From: Hungateiclostridiaceae bacterium UBA1305
Lineage (GTDB): Bacteria; Bacillota; Clostridia; Acetivibrionales; DTU013
NCBI GenBank assembly: GCA_002307275.1
Contig: DBTX01000025.1
Location: 1 to 64,000, forward strand
Direction: 5' to 3'
DNA: 64,000 nucleotides
Both the position numbers and the translations under genes were made by a program. Shown piece by piece: positions 61,624-64,000 of the stretch. Each line of letters starts with the position of its first letter. The first letter of the stretch is position 1. Below the pieces are notes generated by a model. It had not been told where the DNA came from, ran no database searches, and saw nothing but the letters and a program-made list of their open reading frames with translations.

Positions 61624-61935
61624 AGTTCACACATTTATTTAATGTGTATCCGGTATTCTGGTTCTTTACATTTTCACACAACCTCAAACAAAATGCCAAT
61701 GAATAAATTTTCGACAAATTCATGTAAACTCCTTCAACAAATTGGTTTTATTAATATAAATGCTTACATAATGTAGATTTCATGTATGTCAGACTCCCAG
61801 GCGGGCTGTGATCCGGGCATCATACATAATGCTCACATTAACCCAGTGATTACAGAAGCAAAAAAGCCTCACACAAAGGGCGGGCTTCATAGGGAGGTTA
61901 TAGAAAGACAAGTAAATTCAAGGCTTTCAAGCGGG
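61624..61935 (-). terminator. Gap with minus-strand terminator for the DUF3139 gene
   Basis: On the minus strand AAGCC and GGCTT (61864-61868 and 61883-61887) pair around a 14-base loop and are followed by a run of T (complement of 61860-61865). It lies about 50 bases after the stop of the DUF3139-like gene. The rest of the gap shows no gene. Confidence 0.45.
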
Positions 61936-62259
61936 TTAGTGTTTCAAATCTTCTTTATTTGTTGCACCTGAAACCCCACCTTCAACTATGATGCCATCTT
62001 TCATATGATAACTATATATTGATGTTGGTTCATCGGTATAAATCACTTTAATATTCCATTCGTTATATGATAAAATAGTGTTCAAAATCGAATGATGAAC
62101 AGTAATGTCTTGAATTTCAGTTTGAGCGTATCCTTTTTCGTCAAGATATTCCCACATGAGATTTTTGGCATTTTGAGTTCCTGTAAAAACATAAATAGCA
62201 TACGAAAGAATAATCACTGTGACAATACTGGCAAGGATAATGATACCTTTTCTTTTCAT
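61936..62259 (-). CDS. Small membrane-anchored DUF3139-like protein
   Basis: 107 residues from the ATG at 62259 (AAGGAGG upstream). A single membrane helix at about 5-25 is followed by an extracytoplasmic domain with LMWEYLDEKGYAQTEIQ and WNIKVIYTDEPTSIYSYHM, the pattern I know as DUF3139. Its function is unknown. It is a single-gene unit. Confidence 0.78.
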   Translation of the reverse strand: MKRKGIIILASIVTVIILSYAIYVFTGTQNAKNLMWEYLDEKGYAQTEIQDITVHHSILNTILSYNEWNIKVIYTDEPTSIYSYHMKDGIIVEGGVSGATNKEDLKH

Positions 62260-62331
62260 TCTGCTCCTCCTTTTATATAAAATCACTCGTCCTGCCCATA
62301 AGTAAACGCAAATGAGGGTATAAAACTTTTC

Positions 62332-62650
62332 TCAGAATATTTTACCACTATTTCGCCAGAATCTAATCTGTAAAAATGTGCCAATCAATGGAGTTTTATT
62401 CAACCAATTAGTGCATTTTAGTAATCTTGTATCGCGATTAAACACATCTTTGATAAAATGAAATTCTAATGCCAATTCCATAATATCACAGACTCTATGC
62501 CGATAATACCCATGGTTCAAGAAATAGAAAGCTGCCTAAAGGAACGGTTTAATGGGGAAACTTGTTGAACCATACCCCCAGCCGATACGTAAAATGCACA
62601 GCCGAAGAGGCACATTATCAGTGCAATAACACCTTTCCTGGCTGTGCCTT
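62332..62650 (-). other. Coding-like stretches downstream of the DUF3791 gene
   Basis: Right after the DUF3791 stop, the same frame stays open with a hydrophobic peptide, KGVIALIMCLFGCAFYVSAG, ending at about 62523. Another minus-strand frame, HGYYRHRVCDIMELALEFHF then IKDVFNRDTRLLK, ends at 62332. Neither has a clear ribosome binding site. GCACAGCC (62597-62604) and GGCTGTGC (62640-62647) can pair across 35 bases. Confidence 0.35.
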
Positions 62651-62657
62651 TTTTTGC

Positions 62658-62864
62658 TCAGCCCTGTTGACGGGCTTCCACAAACAAATCTATATCCTCT
62701 ACAATGTATTTGGTTCCGGTGGTATGCAGGGCTTCGTAGCAGGAAGTTACATAATCAGTGATGCCGTACCGCTTAAAAAGCTCCACAGTTTGTTTACCCG
62801 TCATATTTTTAGCTGCCTTGTACATTTCAAGACAGTATACAAGAAATTCTCCCTGCTTACTCAT
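62658..62864 (-). CDS. DUF3791-like small protein (second partner)
   Basis: 68 residues from the ATG at 62864 (AGGAGG upstream). The pattern GEFLVYCLEMYKAAKNMTGK, then VELFKRYGITDYVTSCYEAL and IVEDIDLFVEARQ fits DUF3791, a small helical protein of unknown function often beside DUF3990. It is the last gene of the four-gene operon, one base after the previous stop. It is likely an accessory or antidote partner (inference). Confidence 0.78.
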   Translation of the reverse strand: MSKQGEFLVYCLEMYKAAKNMTGKQTVELFKRYGITDYVTSCYEALHTTGTKYIVEDIDLFVEARQQG

Positions 62865-62865
62865 G

Positions 62866-63105
62866 TTACGCCTCCTCCGGATACGAAATATGGCCTGTCT
62901 GACGCTCCTCTTTGTACATCTCAAACAGAGCGTGAGGACTTAAATGCCAAAGCTTTGTTTCTTCTTTTTCAAGGGACGCATAAAGCTCCGATTCATAAAG
63001 CATCTCTGTGGCCTTTTCATCGTTACAGCCATACTCCTGTATAACTAATTCCACAATTTGTGGAACTATGAAAACCAACAAGCCCGGTAATTTATTCTGT
63101 TCCAT
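62866..63105 (-). CDS. DUF3791-like small protein (first partner)
   Basis: 79 residues from the ATG at 63105. It starts with KLPGLLVFIVPQIVELVIQE and continues YGCNDEKATEMLYESELYAS then WHLSPHALFEMYKEERQTGH, a helical pattern related to DUF3791 but longer. Its start lies two bases after the DUF3990 stop, so they are co-translated. As the immediate partner it is the best candidate for a neutralising protein. Confidence 0.72.
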   Translation of the reverse strand: MEQNKLPGLLVFIVPQIVELVIQEYGCNDEKATEMLYESELYASLEKEETKLWHLSPHALFEMYKEERQTGHISYPEEA

Positions 63106-63107
63106 TT

Positions 63108-63605
63108 TCAACCCTCCATCATATCTAGTGTACCGATACATTTCAGATAAGAAAGCGCATGGTCAGTTGTAAAAACCATCTGATTAAACAGATTTTTTAT
63201 TTTGAGTGCTTTCAGCGTTTCTTCTTTGGTATATGCTCCAAAGGAATAGAGTGTAAATGTCTGAAAGACGTCGTCATTTGCCACAGGCCCGTATATCAGC
63301 TCATATGTCTTACCCTGATAGTTTCCTGTGCGGTGTTCAAAAACAAAATCCAGCCATGCCTCGTCAGGTTCGCTGTACCGAAGCAGATTACAACTGGGAA
63401 ATGCGATATTCTCATCAAATTCATAAATGCTGACTGTGGGCGAACCTTCATTTCTGCGACGAAATACTTTTTCGGCAAATGAAATTGCCTGTACTTTGTT
63501 TTCGGTGGTATAAAAACCGGATCCGAAATCCAAAAAGCGTGTTTGTTTGACGAGGCGCGGTTGTTCAATTTCTACATTACTGCCATGATATAAAATCATC
63601 ATCAT
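63108..63605 (-). CDS. DUF3990 protein, ADP-ribosyltransferase-fold toxin candidate
   Basis: 165 residues, cytoplasmic. It opens with ILYHGSNVEIEQP (His7), then FLDFGSGFYTTENKVQA (Tyr32), the usual DUF3990 pattern. The His and Tyr match the NAD-binding H-Y pair of diphtheria/PARP-type ADP-ribosyltransferases. The late position reads LFNQMVFTTDHAL with Gln142 in place of a Glu. GPVANDDVF lies in the middle. Three ATG codons in a row overlap the stop of the gene before. I infer an NAD-using toxin or modifying enzyme. Confidence 0.8.
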   Translation of the reverse strand: MMMILYHGSNVEIEQPRLVKQTRFLDFGSGFYTTENKVQAISFAEKVFRRRNEGSPTVSIYEFDENIAFPSCNLLRYSEPDEAWLDFVFEHRTGNYQGKTYELIYGPVANDDVFQTFTLYSFGAYTKEETLKALKIKNLFNQMVFTTDHALSYLKCIGTLDMMEG

Positions 63606-63904
63606 TCCTCCAAAACTTTGTCCACCAGTGACTGTTCGACGCGTAAATGTGCTACCATCGCTTCGATATGGCTGCGCCTTTCAAGCTCGGTTCGGATAAA
63701 TTGAACCCGCTCACCGTCTTTGCCAAGGTAATCAGTAAATACCTTTTTGCCGTCACGGTATTTTAAGTAATAATAAGTGTTTGTTCCGACGTTCTTTGCC
63801 GTTATTGAGCCTTTGGGCAGTTTCTTTAGCTGCTGTAGATATTTGCCGAGCATATAGTCTATCCGTTCTTTTTCCTTCTGAACAGTGCGAATGAGAAGAT
63901 TCAT
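63602..63904 (-). CDS. Small protein opening the DUF3990 operon
   Basis: About 101 residues from the ATG at 63904 (AGGGTGA upstream); the open frame continues to the window edge without initiation signals. A basic N-terminal helix is followed by LPKGSITAKNVGTNTYYYLK, YRDGKKVFTDYLGKDGERV and a helical, charged C-terminus (IEAMVAHLRVEQSLVDKVLE). The PKGS...YYYL.YR.GKKV pattern occurs in small clostridial proteins of unknown function that may bind DNA. Its stop overlaps the DUF3990 start. It could be the operon's autoregulator. Confidence 0.7.
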   Translation of the reverse strand: MNLLIRTVQKEKERIDYMLGKYLQQLKKLPKGSITAKNVGTNTYYYLKYRDGKKVFTDYLGKDGERVQFIRTELERRSHIEAMVAHLRVEQSLVDKVLEE

Positions 63905-63922
63905 TTTAATCACCCTATAGCT

Positions 63923-63952
63923 ATTATACCCTACAAAATAAAAAATAATCAA
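63923..63952 (-). promoter_or_regulatory. Promoter of the DUF3990 operon
   Basis: On the minus strand TTGATT (63947-63952) and TATAAT (63923-63928) are 18 bases apart. The predicted start point is about 12 bases before the ATG at 63904, giving a very short leader that includes AGGGTGA. This supports the start at 63904 rather than one beyond the window. Confidence 0.6.
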
Positions 63953-64000
63953 CGGTTGTGTGTAAAAACGTAAAGGGAAGGATATACTCTGCCATTGCAA

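Overview
The window looks like the chromosome of a Gram-positive anaerobe of the class Clostridia. Most genes have strong AGGAGG-type ribosome binding sites, lipoprotein solute-binding proteins feed ABC transporters, a YesM/YesN-type two-component system is present, LacI regulators are many, and the overall base composition is moderate to low in GC. It is an accessory, sugar-scavenging region. I see no rRNA, tRNA, CRISPR array, phage or intact insertion sequence. The gaps between operons hold many decayed gene remnants (HigA, GntR, DUF5060, EamA, LysR, WYL, VapC and an IS91-like transposase), so the region has been rearranged repeatedly.

Layout. (1) 0.2-10.3 kb: a minus-strand operon for a carbohydrate ABC importer (binding protein, two permeases, a metal-site-deficient M24 peptidase homologue), divergent from a plus-strand operon with an AraC-type response regulator, a sensor histidine kinase and a second, paralogous binding protein. 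(2) 10.6-33.4 kb: a large catabolic island. A minus-strand run of 14 genes encodes a class IV aminotransferase, a ribose-type ABC importer with two permeases, an amidohydrolase, a complete acetoin/2-oxoacid dehydrogenase complex (E1a, E1b, E2, E3), a glutamate dehydrogenase, a split transketolase and a 3-hydroxyisobutyrate-dehydrogenase-like enzyme. It is bracketed by two paralogous LacI regulators, a HemL-like class III aminotransferase and a plus-strand five-gene operon (TIGR04076-type protein, Asp/Glu-racemase-like, Gfo/Idh/MocA, two AllA-like cupins). A shared dyad, GTAANTTAC, and TTACATGTAA-type dyads inside promoters tie these units into one probable regulon. (3) 33.8-43.5 kb: single genes and small operons: hydrolase, MATE transporter, an XRE regulator with a membrane partner, a transglutaminase-like membrane protein, an ABC-2 exporter, and a soluble chemoreceptor with a zinc-binding domain. 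(4) 44.7-55.5 kb: a more GC-rich minus-strand sugar operon (binding protein, two permeases, cupin isomerase-like protein, large cytoplasmic glycosidase-like protein, RbsD/FucU mutarotase, FGGY kinase, UlaE-like epimerase) with its own LacI regulator and AAAAACGTTTTT operators. (5) 56.4-64 kb: an SsuABC/TauABC-like importer, a small zinc ribbon, a TetR regulator, an acyltransferase, a DinB protein, a DUF3139-like protein and, at the right edge, a tight four-gene module with a DUF3990 ADP-ribosyltransferase-fold protein and two DUF3791-like partners.

The strongest candidates for undescribed biology are the 15-kb composite amino/keto-acid and sugar operon with its twin LacI regulators, the glycosidase-mutarotase-kinase-epimerase operon of unknown substrate, and the DUF3990/DUF3791 module. 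Strong hairpins follow the binding-protein gene in all three importer operons on the minus strand, which suggests uneven expression inside those operons.
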